Position numbers and translations under genes: made by a program
Shown here: positions 1 to 7,018 of the stretch, piece after piece
How positions within the stretch are numbered: the stretch's first letter is position 1
How the letters are laid out: each line of letters opens with the position of its first letter
Assembly (NCBI GenBank): GCA_041920215.1
Contig: JAYRSJ010000015.1
Location: 1 to 64,000 of the forward strand
Direction: 5' to 3'
Length of the DNA: 64,000 nt
Source: JAYRSJ01 sp041920215
GTDB taxonomy: Bacteria; Pseudomonadota; Gammaproteobacteria; Burkholderiales; Burkholderiaceae_C
The notes under the pieces: generated by a model
Databases searched by the model: none
The model's input: only the letters and a program-made list of their open reading frames with translations
What the model was told of the DNA's origin: nothing

Positions 1-261
1 GCCTTTCTGGCCCAGGGCCGCATTGCGCTGCAGGCGCCGCTGGACGCGCTGATGGAGGACACCCGCCGCCTGACGGGTCCGGCCGCAGCGCTGCAGCAAC
101 ATCTGACCCAGCATCGGCTGCAGACGCTGAGCCGGCGCCCGCTGGACGGCGGCCGGCTGCAGCTGCTGGCCCGCGGTCCCCACCCCGAACCGAGCGCGGA
201 CGGGCCGCTGCAAAGCCAGGCGGTGAGCCTGGAAGACCTGTTCCTGGAGCTGACTCAATGA
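1..261 (+). CDS. ABC transporter ATP-binding protein, C-terminal fragment
   Basis: The frame is open from the first base of the window, so only the last 86 residues are visible. The Walker motifs lie outside the window. The tail begins with a stretch typical of the region after the ATPase H-loop (a G-R-I strand, then A-L-x-A-L-M) and ends in S-L-E-D-L-F-L-E-L-T, the usual end of ABC exporter ATPases. Its stop overlaps the start of the next gene, a predicted membrane permease, in an ATGA arrangement, which indicates a coupled ATPase-permease pair. The substrate cannot be told from this fragment. Confidence 0.8.
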   Translation, partial: AFLAQGRIALQAPLDALMEDTRRLTGPAAALQQHLTQHRLQTLSRRPLDGGRLQLLARGPHPEPSADGPLQSQAVSLEDLFLELTQ

Positions 262-1658
262 CCGCGGCGCCGCTGATCGCCGCCTGGCAGGGCGCACGCC
301 ACCGTAGCAGCCGCTGGTTCCTGCTCGCGCTGCTGGCGCTGCTGGGCGCCGGATTGCCGCTGGGCCTGTGGATAGGCATCGGCAGCGGCGCCGCGCTGGC
401 GGCCCTGCTGAGCAGCGCGCTCTTGCTGCTGATCGGCGCCTGGCTGGCGCTGGTGAACAGCCTGCTGCTGCAGAACACGCCGGTGCTGGCCCGCCTGGTG
501 CCCGGCCATGTGGCCGGGCTGCGGCGCAGCCTGCAGGGGGTCTGGCTGGGCCTGGCGGGCGGCGGTTTCCTGCTCTCGGCCCTGCTGCGCGAGGGCCCGC
601 TGAGCGCCGGCCTGCCGCTGGCCGGTGGGCTGCTGGCGCTGGCGGCGTGCATGCGCTGGCCGCTGCTGTGGGCGCTGGGCTGGCTGCCCTTTGTCGCGCT
701 GCCCTGGCTGCTGCGGCTGCCGCCGGTGCAGGCCGCGCTGGCCATGCTGCGCGACACGCCCGCGGCGCAATGGCTGCTGGCGGCGCTGTGCCTGCTGCTG
801 GGCGCCTGGCTGCTGCAGCGGCTGCTGCAGGACGGCGACGCCCGCCATGAGCGCGCCTACCAGCGCCGCAAGGCCTGGCAACAGGCCGCGGCCCAGGTGC
901 CCCAGCGCCAGCTCGGCACAACGCCCGGCTGGCTGGCGCAGCGCCAGCTGGCGCTGCAGCTGCGGCTCTACCGCGCCGATCTGGAGCGGGCGCTGCGCCA
1001 AGGCAGCAGCCGCGGCCTGACGGGCCTGAAGCTGGCCCTGGGCCTGTCGGCGCACTGGAGCGCGCAGCTGATGTCGCTGGCCATCTTCTTCGGCGTCGCA
1101 CTGCTGGTCATGCTACTGCTGAGCCTGATCGGCGTGCTGGACCAGGCCGCTGCCGGCCTGGGCAATATCAGCTTCGGCATGCTGGCCGTCTGCCTGGCGG
1201 CGATCCAGCAGCAGCGGCTGGCGATGGCGCAGCGGCGCCCGGAGCTGGGCCTGCTGCGCCTGGCACCCGGCCTGCCGCGCGGCGCGGCGGCCAACCGGGC
1301 GCTGGCCCTGCGCCTGATGGCCGGCCATGTCGGCCTGTGCCTGCTGGGCTTTGGCTTGCTGGCCCTGCTGCTGCCCTGGCCCGCCACGCATCAGCAGCTG
1401 CTCGCCTTCGGTCTGGTGGCGCTGCTCAGCGGCCTGGCACTGTGGGGGAACTGGTCGGCGCTGACGCCGGGCTGCAGCGCCAGTCTGCTGTTCGCGCTGC
1501 CCATGGGCGCCGCCGTCCTGCTGTGGCTGGGCCTCAAGTTCGGCTGGTTCGGCCTGGGGCCCCTGCTGCTGGCGGGCGCCGCTTTCGCCCTGCTGGCGGG
1601 GCCGCTGTGCTGGCGCCGCGCGGTCCGCAGCCCGCCGCTGCTGGGCTCGCAGGCCTGA
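258..1658 (+). CDS. ABC transporter permease
   Basis: This 466-residue protein is very rich in Leu and Ala, with about ten hydrophobic segments separated by short basic loops. The charged region around residues 195-250 is probably cytoplasmic. It starts inside the stop codon of the ATPase gene (ATGA), so the two proteins are likely made in equal amounts and assemble as an exporter. No signature identifies the substrate. The length and repeated hydrophobic layout resemble ABC-2 type permeases, but this is an assignment by context. It converges on trxC with an 18-base gap. Confidence 0.75.
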   Translation: MTAAPLIAAWQGARHRSSRWFLLALLALLGAGLPLGLWIGIGSGAALAALLSSALLLLIGAWLALVNSLLLQNTPVLARLVPGHVAGLRRSLQGVWLGLAGGGFLLSALLREGPLSAGLPLAGGLLALAACMRWPLLWALGWLPFVALPWLLRLPPVQAALAMLRDTPAAQWLLAALCLLLGAWLLQRLLQDGDARHERAYQRRKAWQQAAAQVPQRQLGTTPGWLAQRQLALQLRLYRADLERALRQGSSRGLTGLKLALGLSAHWSAQLMSLAIFFGVALLVMLLLSLIGVLDQAAAGLGNISFGMLAVCLAAIQQQRLAMAQRRPELGLLRLAPGLPRGAAANRALALRLMAGHVGLCLLGFGLLALLLPWPATHQQLLAFGLVALLSGLALWGNWSALTPGCSASLLFALPMGAAVLLWLGLKFGWFGLGPLLLAGAAFALLAGPLCWRRAVRSPPLLGSQA

Positions 1659-1676
1659 GCGCCAGCCGCGCGTGGC

Positions 1677-2105
1677 TCAGCCCACCCACTCGCCGCTGAC
1701 CCACTCCAGGATCTGCGGCGCCTGCAGCGCACCGGCGATGCGCTGGCGCTCCTGGCCGGCCTCGAACAGCGCCAGCGTCGGCAGGCTGCGTATCGCATAG
1801 CGCTGGGCCAGCTTGGGGTTCATGTCGCTGTCGACCTTGGCCACCAGTACCCGGCCCTTGAGCTGGCGCGCCACCGTCAGCAGCTGCGGCGCCATCATGC
1901 GGCAGGGCCCGCACCAGGACGCCCAGAAATCCACCAGCACCGGCAGCTCGCTGCCGCCGATCACCGCGTCGAAGTTCTGCTCGGTCAGCTCCAGTGGTTC
2001 GGCCGGCAGCAGCGGCTTAGCGCAATGCCCGCATTGCGGATCCTGGGCGGCCCGGGCCTCGGGCACGCGGTTCTTGCGCAGGCAGTGAGAGCAGGTGACG
2101 AGCAT
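1677..2105 (-). CDS. trxC: Thioredoxin 2 (TrxC)
   Basis: This 142-residue cytoplasmic thioredoxin reduces protein disulfides. It carries both hallmarks of the TrxC subfamily: an N-terminal zinc module with two C-x-x-C pairs (Cys5/Cys8 and Cys25/Cys28), and a thioredoxin domain with active site W-C-G-P-C at residues 64-68. The cis-Pro loop reads S-L-P-T-L. The frame runs further upstream, but the start at 2105 is chosen because M-L-V-T-C-S-H-C is the normal TrxC N-terminus. In E. coli trxC belongs to the OxyR regulon; no OxyR site was identified here. It is divergent from the ParB-like gene across 197 bases. Confidence 0.93.
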   Translation of the reverse strand: MLVTCSHCLRKNRVPEARAAQDPQCGHCAKPLLPAEPLELTEQNFDAVIGGSELPVLVDFWASWCGPCRMMAPQLLTVARQLKGRVLVAKVDSDMNPKLAQRYAIRSLPTLALFEAGQERQRIAGALQAPQILEWVSGEWVG

Positions 2106-2152
2106 GGTGAGGACCTCGGTACGGCTGGGCGGCAGGGAAGGGGCGAACGAAC

Positions 2153-2177
2153 GAAGGGGCGGGCGCAGCCCGCCTTC
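2153..2177. repeat. Hairpin in the trxC/ParB-like divergent promoter
   Basis: Perfect 7-bp arms GGCGGGC and GCCCGCC flank a GCA loop (2158-2174), extended by a bulged GAA/TTC pair. There is no T-run, so it is not an intrinsic terminator. It would lie in the 5' leader of trxC if transcription starts further upstream, or act as an operator. Its function is unknown. Confidence 0.4.
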
Positions 2178-2258
2178 GATTCTGGAACTGGGGGTGGGCG
2201 GGCGGCGTTTCAAGATGGCAGCAGCGGTAACAAGCCGCATCCGCCGCGGACCACCCCC

Positions 2259-2264
2259 TACAAT
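2259..2264 (+). promoter_or_regulatory. Candidate -10 element for the ParB-like gene
   Basis: TACAAT lies 38 bases before the ATG at 2303, a fair sigma-70 -10 hexamer. No convincing -35 hexamer lies about 17 bases upstream. The same TACAAT context precedes pyrE in this window. Confidence 0.3.
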
Positions 2265-2302
2265 GCGCGCCCCTTGCCGCCGCACCACGCCGCCCCCTGC
2301 CG

Positions 2303-3133
2303 ATGAACATTCAGATCAAGCCCGAGCTGCAAGCCTTTATCGACCCGCTGAGTCCCGCTGAGCTGGACGCGCTGGAGCGCAGCCTGCTGGCCGAGGGCTG
2401 CCGCGACGCCCTGGTGCTGTGGGGCGAGGTGCTGGTGGACGGCCACAACCGCTACCAGCTCTGCCGCAAGCATGGCCTGCCCTTCCAGACGGTGCAGAAC
2501 CCGCGCCTGCGCTCGCTGGAAGATGTGCAGCTGTGGATGATCGACCAGCAGCTGGGGCGGCGCAGCGTCTCGGACTTCCAGCGCGGCCTGCTGGCCCTGC
2601 GCAAGAAGGAACTGGTGCAGGCGCGCCGCAGCCGGCCGCAGCAGGCCGAGCCGCAGACCCCGGGCTCGGCCTCCACGCCGGCGCCCGAGCTGCCGCCCGA
2701 GCCGCCAATCAGCACCCGCGAGGCGGTCGCCAGGGCGGCGCGCATCAAGCCCAGCCAGGTGCTGCAGATCGAGAAGATCCAGAAGCAGGCCGCGCCCGAG
2801 GTGGTGGCGGCGGTCAAGGCCGGCGAGCTCTCGATGGCCGCGGCGGTGGCGGTGGCCAGCCTGCCGGTCGAGGCACAGGTGGCGGCGGCCAGCGCCGGGC
2901 CGGCACAGCTCAGGCAGGCCGCCAAGCAGGTGCGCGAGGCCAAGGCGGCTAGCCGCCCGCCGAAGCGCAGCGAGGCAGACGCGGCCGCAGATGGCGAGCC
3001 GGTGCCGGCCGGCGAAGCCGACACACTGCCAGCGCTGCAGCAGCGCGTGGCGGCGCTGAGCGCCGAGAACGCCGCCCTGCGCGCCGAGCTGGATCAGCTG
3101 CGTCAGCGCCTGCTGGCGGCGGGCGCCGGCTAG
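2303..3133 (+). CDS. Orphan ParB-like DNA-binding protein
   Basis: This 276-residue protein has three parts. Residues about 15-70 resemble a ParB/Srx N-terminal fold, with the V-D-G-H-N-R-Y strand-loop where ParB proteins have D-G-x-R-R. Residues about 130-200 are helical with helix-turn-helix character (A-R-I-K-P-S-Q-V-L-Q-I-E-K-I). The last 40 residues form a leucine-heptad coiled coil. A Pro-rich linker separates the first two. No parA ATPase or origin is nearby, so a role in chromosome partition is unlikely; similar Burkholderiales proteins are loosely called plasmid replication/partition-related. It may be a regulator or nucleoid protein. Function is not established. Confidence 0.65.
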   Translation: MNIQIKPELQAFIDPLSPAELDALERSLLAEGCRDALVLWGEVLVDGHNRYQLCRKHGLPFQTVQNPRLRSLEDVQLWMIDQQLGRRSVSDFQRGLLALRKKELVQARRSRPQQAEPQTPGSASTPAPELPPEPPISTREAVARAARIKPSQVLQIEKIQKQAAPEVVAAVKAGELSMAAAVAVASLPVEAQVAAASAGPAQLRQAAKQVREAKAASRPPKRSEADAAADGEPVPAGEADTLPALQQRVAALSAENAALRAELDQLRQRLLAAGAG

Positions 3134-3141
3134 CGGGCCGG

Positions 3142-3657
3142 CTAGAGCGGCAGCTCGGTGTAGTAGCGGCCGCCGTGGAAGATCAGCGGCTGGGCGCCGG
3201 CATTGCGGCCGCAGCGCTCGACCTCGCCGACGAAGATCACATGGTCGCCTTCCTCGTACTGGCTGCGGTTGGCGCATTCGAAGACGGCGGCCACGCCGTC
3301 CAGCACCGGCGCGCCGCCGGCGCCCTCGCGCCAGGCCACGCCGGCAAAGCGGTCGATATCGCGGGTGGCGAAGCGCTGCGCCAGATCCTTCTGGTCGGCC
3401 GCCAGGATGTTGATCGCGTAATGCGAGCCGCGCGCGAACACCGGCATCGAGCCGGCCCGCATCGCCAGGCTCCACAGCACCAGCGGCGGGGCCAGCGAGA
3501 CCGAGTTAAAGGAGTTGGCCGTCAGCCCCACCAGGCTGCCGTCGTCAGCGCGGGCGGTGACGATGGTGACGCCGGTCGCGAACATGCCCAGGGCGGCGCG
3601 AAACTGCAGGGCATCGAAGCCGGTTTCGACCGGTGTTTGAACGGGGTGTTGCGACAT
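3142..3657 (-). CDS. Flavin reductase family protein
   Basis: This 171-residue protein is of the short-chain flavin reductase type, which supplies reduced FMN or FAD to partner monooxygenases using NAD(P)H. Family features visible are G-M-F-A-T-G-V-T-I-V-T near residue 27, the G-L-T-A-N-S-F-N-S-V-S loop that contacts flavin, and a conserved C-terminal G-G-R-Y-Y. The length is normal for the family. No monooxygenase gene lies beside it, so the physiological partner is unknown. The start at 3657 is the only good ATG. It is convergent with the ParB-like gene, with 8 bases between stops. Confidence 0.85.
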   Translation of the reverse strand: MSQHPVQTPVETGFDALQFRAALGMFATGVTIVTARADDGSLVGLTANSFNSVSLAPPLVLWSLAMRAGSMPVFARGSHYAINILAADQKDLAQRFATRDIDRFAGVAWREGAGGAPVLDGVAAVFECANRSQYEEGDHVIFVGEVERCGRNAGAQPLIFHGGRYYTELPL

Positions 3658-3735
3658 GGGCTTGATTCTCGCCCAGCCGGCTTGACCTGCGGGGCGCCAG
3701 GACTAAGCACCCGGACTTGAACCAAAATACCCGCC

Positions 3736-4692
3736 ATGGCCGCACACGACGACTTCCAGGTTCTCAGCAACCCGCATCTGCCCGACGCCCCGCGCTATGG
3801 CTTCGGCCAGTGCGACTGCCGCAGCTGCGCGCCGCCGCAGCCGCAGCGCCGCCTGTTCACCGGCCTGCTGGCTGGCGGCGCGGCCCTGTCCAGCCTGCCG
3901 GCCTGGGCCCAGGACGGCGTGAATGTGGGCAAGCAGAGCAAGCTGGCCCAGCTGGTGCCGGCCGAACAGGTGGAGGCCGCCGGCGCCCAGCAGTACCAGC
4001 AGATGATGCAGCAGGCCCAGCAGCAGCGCGTGCTGGCACCGGCCCAGCAGCCGCAGCTACAGCGCCTGCGTGCGATCGCCCAGCGCATCATCCCGCATGC
4101 CTACCCCTGGAACCCGCGCGCGCGCCAGTGGCGCTGGGAGGTCAATCTGATCGGCAGCGAGCAGCTCAACGCCTTCTGCATGCCGGGCGGCAAGATCGCC
4201 TTCTACTACGGCATCCTCGAGAAGCTCAAGCTGGACGACGACGAGGTGGCGGCCATCATGGGTCATGAGGTGGCCCATGCGCTGCGCGAGCATGCGCGCG
4301 AGCGCATGGCCAAGACCACCGCCACCCGGCTGGGCGCCGGCCTGCTGTCCAGCCTGCTGGGCCTGGGCAATGTGGGCGACACGCTGCTGAATATGGGCGG
4401 CCAGCTGCTGACGCTGAAGTTCAGCCGCGAGGACGAAACCGAGGCCGATCTGGTGGGCCTGGAGCTGGCGGCCCGCGCCGGCTACCGTCCGCAGGCCGGC
4501 GTCAGCCTGTGGGAGAAGATGGGCGCGGTGGGCAAGGGCGCGCCACCGCCCTGGCTCTCCACCCACCCGGCCGGCCCGACCCGCATCCGCGATCTGGAGG
4601 CCAATATCCCCAAGGTCGAGAACCTCTATGCCAAGGCCGAGAAGCCGCCACGGCGCTTCGAGGTGGCACCGCCCTTGCGCAAGACGGGCTGA
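3736..4692 (+). CDS. M48 family metallopeptidase, exported
   Basis: This 318-residue zinc protease has H-E-V-A-H (His177, Glu178, His181) and a downstream E-A-D motif that should supply the third zinc ligand. This matches the Ste24/HtpX-type M48 family seen in LoiP and BepA. Instead of several membrane spans it has an N-terminal export signal preceded by about 35 residues. That signal has R-R-L-F-T-G followed by a hydrophobic, Ala-rich stretch ending in A-W-A-Q, which resembles a twin-arginine signal. A periplasmic role in quality control of envelope proteins is inferred. The Cys-x-Cys-x-x-Cys cluster before the signal is unusual and would be removed with it. Confidence 0.85.
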   Translation: MAAHDDFQVLSNPHLPDAPRYGFGQCDCRSCAPPQPQRRLFTGLLAGGAALSSLPAWAQDGVNVGKQSKLAQLVPAEQVEAAGAQQYQQMMQQAQQQRVLAPAQQPQLQRLRAIAQRIIPHAYPWNPRARQWRWEVNLIGSEQLNAFCMPGGKIAFYYGILEKLKLDDDEVAAIMGHEVAHALREHARERMAKTTATRLGAGLLSSLLGLGNVGDTLLNMGGQLLTLKFSREDETEADLVGLELAARAGYRPQAGVSLWEKMGAVGKGAPPPWLSTHPAGPTRIRDLEANIPKVENLYAKAEKPPRRFEVAPPLRKTG

Positions 4693-4713
4693 GCGCCGGC
4701 GCGGACCGCACCG

Positions 4714-5355
4714 CTACCAGCGCTCGGGCAGCCGGCCCTTGACGATGTAGCGGCCGTCGGCATCGCGGGCGATATGGCGTCCCTGCTCCAGGTCCTTCAG
4801 CAGCTTGGACACCATCTCGCGCGAGCAGCCCAGACGCTGGGCCATGGCCTGGTGGGTCATGCGCTCGTCGGCCGGCGGGTTCTCCAGCAAGGCCCTGAGC
4901 CGGCCATAGACGTCGTTGAGCGCCAGCTGCTTGGTCGAGAGCGTGGCCGCCCGAGCGCGCTGTATCACCTTGGCCAGCAGCTCCAGCGCGAACTCGGGAT
5001 GCGAGGCGATATGGGCCAGTATGGATTCACGGGTCAGCAGCACGCAGCGGCAGGGCGTCTCGGTGACGATGCTGGCGGCGCGCGGGCCGCCATCCAGGCT
5101 CATCTCGCCGACATATTCGCCCGGGCCGTAGGCGCCGTAGGTGACCTCGCGGCCGCGGGCATCGCAGCCGAAAGCGCGCAGCCGTCCGCTCAGCACCAGA
5201 TAGAGGCAGTCGCCCTGGGTGCCCTCCTCGATCAGCAGCGTGCCCTTACGGTAGCTGCGCACCACGCCGCGCTGGGCCAGCGCCAACAGGGCAGGCGGCA
5301 GCAGGGCCAGCTCGGGCGCCTGGAACTGCGCAAGAACATTCGGCGTGCTTTGCAT
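4714..5355 (-). CDS. Crp/Fnr family transcriptional regulator
   Basis: This 213-residue regulator has an N-terminal cyclic-nucleotide-binding beta-barrel (residues about 20-125), a long dimer helix, and a C-terminal winged helix with G-C-S-R-E-M-V-S-K-L-L as the recognition helix. The phosphate-binding cassette reads G-E-M-S-L-D-G-G-P-R-A-A-S, with the Glu and Arg that hold the cNMP in CRP, so ligand binding looks possible. The cysteines that hold an iron-sulfur cluster in Fnr are absent. It lies directly downstream of a LuxR-type regulator on the same strand, 73 bases apart. Targets are unknown. Confidence 0.88.
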   Translation of the reverse strand: MQSTPNVLAQFQAPELALLPPALLALAQRGVVRSYRKGTLLIEEGTQGDCLYLVLSGRLRAFGCDARGREVTYGAYGPGEYVGEMSLDGGPRAASIVTETPCRCVLLTRESILAHIASHPEFALELLAKVIQRARAATLSTKQLALNDVYGRLRALLENPPADERMTHQAMAQRLGCSREMVSKLLKDLEQGRHIARDADGRYIVKGRLPERW

Positions 5356-5428
5356 CGGGCACCTGGCCGGCGACCACCGGATCGCATTGTGTTGCCGGAT
5401 GTTACGGCAGCCGTGCCCCGGCGTTCGC

Positions 5429-6082
5429 TCAGTTGCGCAGCGCCGACATCAGCGGCGGCAGCACCGCCAGCTGGCCCATCAGCTCGCGGATGCTGGTGGC
5501 GCCCGACTTGGCGCGGATGCTCTGGATCTGGGTGCGTATCGTCGAGATCGCCACCCCCTGGCTCTGGGCCACGCGGCTGGGCGGCGCGCCGGCACTCAGG
5601 GCCTTGAGCACCTCGGTCTCGGCCGGCGTCAGGCCGTAGCGCAGCGCGAACCACTGGGCCGCCAGCTCGCCGCAGAGCTGGCGGCGCTCCAGCACCAGCA
5701 GCACGGCCGACTGCTCGACATCGCGGTTCAGCGGCACCACCACCACATTGGCCTGCTCCTCGCCATCGCCCAGGCGCAGCAGGCAGCGCCGCCCGTCGTG
5801 CTGGGCTTGGGCCAGCGCATCGAACAAGGGCTTGATGTCGCGCCCGAAGCGAGCATGCAGCTGATTGCCCTGGATCTGCAGCGGATGGCCGTCTTGCAGC
5901 GTCAGCCGCGCGGCGCGATTGCCGTGCAGCACGCGGCCGGCGGCTTCGACCAGCAGCACACCATAGTCGAGCTCCTCCAGCACCAGGCCCAGCCAATGGC
6001 TGCTGAGGCTGGCCGCCCGGCGGCGCTCGGGCAGATGCGGGGCAAAAGCCTGGATCTCGGCATGAACAGCGGTATCAAGCAT
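5429..6082 (-). CDS. LuxR-type helix-turn-helix regulator with PAS-like N-terminus
   Basis: In this 217-residue protein the last 65 residues form a LuxR/FixJ DNA-binding domain (G-L-T-P-A-E-T-E-V-L-K-A-L, then V-A-I-S-T-I-R-T-Q-I as the recognition helix). The N-terminal 130 residues have a PAS-like pattern (L-D-Y-G-V-L-L-V, then G-N-R-A-A-R) typical of LuxR regulators that sense small molecules rather than phosphorylation. No autoinducer synthase is present. It precedes the Crp-like gene and the two may be co-transcribed. The ligand is unknown. Confidence 0.8.
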   Translation of the reverse strand: MLDTAVHAEIQAFAPHLPERRRAASLSSHWLGLVLEELDYGVLLVEAAGRVLHGNRAARLTLQDGHPLQIQGNQLHARFGRDIKPLFDALAQAQHDGRRCLLRLGDGEEQANVVVVPLNRDVEQSAVLLVLERRQLCGELAAQWFALRYGLTPAETEVLKALSAGAPPSRVAQSQGVAISTIRTQIQSIRAKSGATSIRELMGQLAVLPPLMSALRN

Positions 6083-6188
6083 GGTTCCACTCCCTGGACC
6101 TGCGCCGACGACAGCGCGTGATGGATTCGTCGGATCAAGACTAGGGCCAGCGGCCGCTGGCAGGCGGTGAATCTTCTTGGCGCCGCTT

Positions 6189-6201
6189 GTGAACTATTCA
6201 C
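6189..6201. promoter_or_regulatory. Short palindrome upstream of the LuxR-type gene
   Basis: GTGAA-CTA-TTCAC is a perfect 5-bp inverted repeat about 107 bases before the LuxR-type start. With flanks it reads TGTGA-N5-TCACC, one base short of a CRP site (TGTGA-N6-TCACA). It could be a site for the neighbouring Crp-like protein, but the spacing argues for caution. Confidence 0.3.
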
Positions 6202-6242
6202 CAGGCCTTGTCAGCCTCTGCTCACAGTCGGTGACGCCGCGC

Positions 6243-6890
6243 TCAGCCATGGCGGCCGCTGACAAAGGGATTGCTGCGGCGCTCGCGGCCGAAGCTGCTC
6301 TCGGGACCGTGGCCGGGGATGAAAACGGTGTCGTCGCCCATGGGCCAGAGCCGCTCAACGATGGAGGCGATCAGCGTGGCATGGTCACCGCCGGGAAAGT
6401 CGGTGCGGCCTATGCTGCCGGCAAACAGCACATCGCCGACGAAGCAGCGCTTGGCCGCGGCCGAGTGGAAGACCACATGGCCCGGCGTGTGGCCGGGGCA
6501 ATGCCGTACCGTCAAGGTCTGGCGGCCGACGCTCACCGTATCGCCGTCGGCCAGCCAGCGGCTGGGCGCGAAGGGCTCGGCTGGCGGGAAGCCGAACATC
6601 GCGCTCTGCTGCGCCAGCGCGTCAATCCAGAACTGGTCGCCGGGATGCGGTCCGACGATGGGCAGGCCGTGGCTGCGCGCCAGCTCGCCCGCGCCGCCGG
6701 CATGGTCGATATGGGCATGGGTCAGCCAGATCGCCTTCAGCGCCAGTCCACGCTCGCGTACCGCGGCCAGCAGCCGCGGCAGTTCCCCGCCCGGATCGAT
6801 CACCGCCGCCTCCAGGGTTTCATCGCACCAGACGATGGAGCAGTTCTGCTGGAAGGCGGTAACGGGGAGGGTCAGGTATTGCAGGGCCAT
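6243..6890 (-). CDS. MBL-fold metallo-hydrolase, glyoxalase II-like
   Basis: This 215-residue metallo-beta-lactamase-fold hydrolase has the metal motif T-H-A-H-I-D-H (His58, His60, Asp62, His63) and H-C-P-G-H-T-P-G-H-V further on. It resembles the short YcbL/GloB-like proteins, which hydrolyse S-lactoylglutathione or related thioesters but lack the C-terminal substrate domain of true glyoxalase II. The start at 6890 is used because M-A-L-Q-Y-L-T-L-P-V matches the family N-terminus, although the frame extends to 6989. It is divergent from the cyclase-like gene. The exact substrate is unknown. Confidence 0.85.
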   Translation of the reverse strand: MALQYLTLPVTAFQQNCSIVWCDETLEAAVIDPGGELPRLLAAVRERGLALKAIWLTHAHIDHAGGAGELARSHGLPIVGPHPGDQFWIDALAQQSAMFGFPPAEPFAPSRWLADGDTVSVGRQTLTVRHCPGHTPGHVVFHSAAAKRCFVGDVLFAGSIGRTDFPGGDHATLIASIVERLWPMGDDTVFIPGHGPESSFGRERRSNPFVSGRHG

Positions 6891-6926
6891 GATCGGATTG
6901 GGCGGGGGGTTGAGCGCGCATTTGAC

Positions 6927-6972
6927 CAAAGTCGCGTGAGCCCGGGACTTTGCAAGCTTGTGCAACAAAGTC
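6927..6972. promoter_or_regulatory. Three spaced CAAAGTC/GACTTTG copies in the divergent promoter
   Basis: CAAAGTC occurs at 6927-6933 and 6966-6972, and its inverse GACTTTG at 6946-6952, giving centres about 20 bases apart. The last two form an imperfect palindrome with inner TGCA arms. The set lies between the MBL gene and the cyclase-like gene and is a plausible operator for either. No matching regulator is known to me. Confidence 0.4.
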
Positions 6973-7018
6973 TTGTCTCCCAGAATCAACCATCGTCTCC
7001 AGCGCGAGAGCAGGCCGC

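Noticed and set aside
255..1055. Long minus-strand open frame rich in Gln and Arg
   Set aside because: It is the antisense of a Leu/Ala-rich membrane protein gene; high GC makes long shadow frames common in this window.
3670..3735. tRNA 3' end-like sequence on the minus strand (GGTTCAAGTCC followed by GCGCCCC)
   Set aside because: It resembles a T-loop, but the T-stem would be mostly G-T pairs, and no anticodon arm or matching acceptor strand can be drawn.
6189..6201. Canonical CRP site
   Set aside because: The half-site spacing is five bases instead of six and the right half-site is imperfect, so it is listed only as a palindrome.
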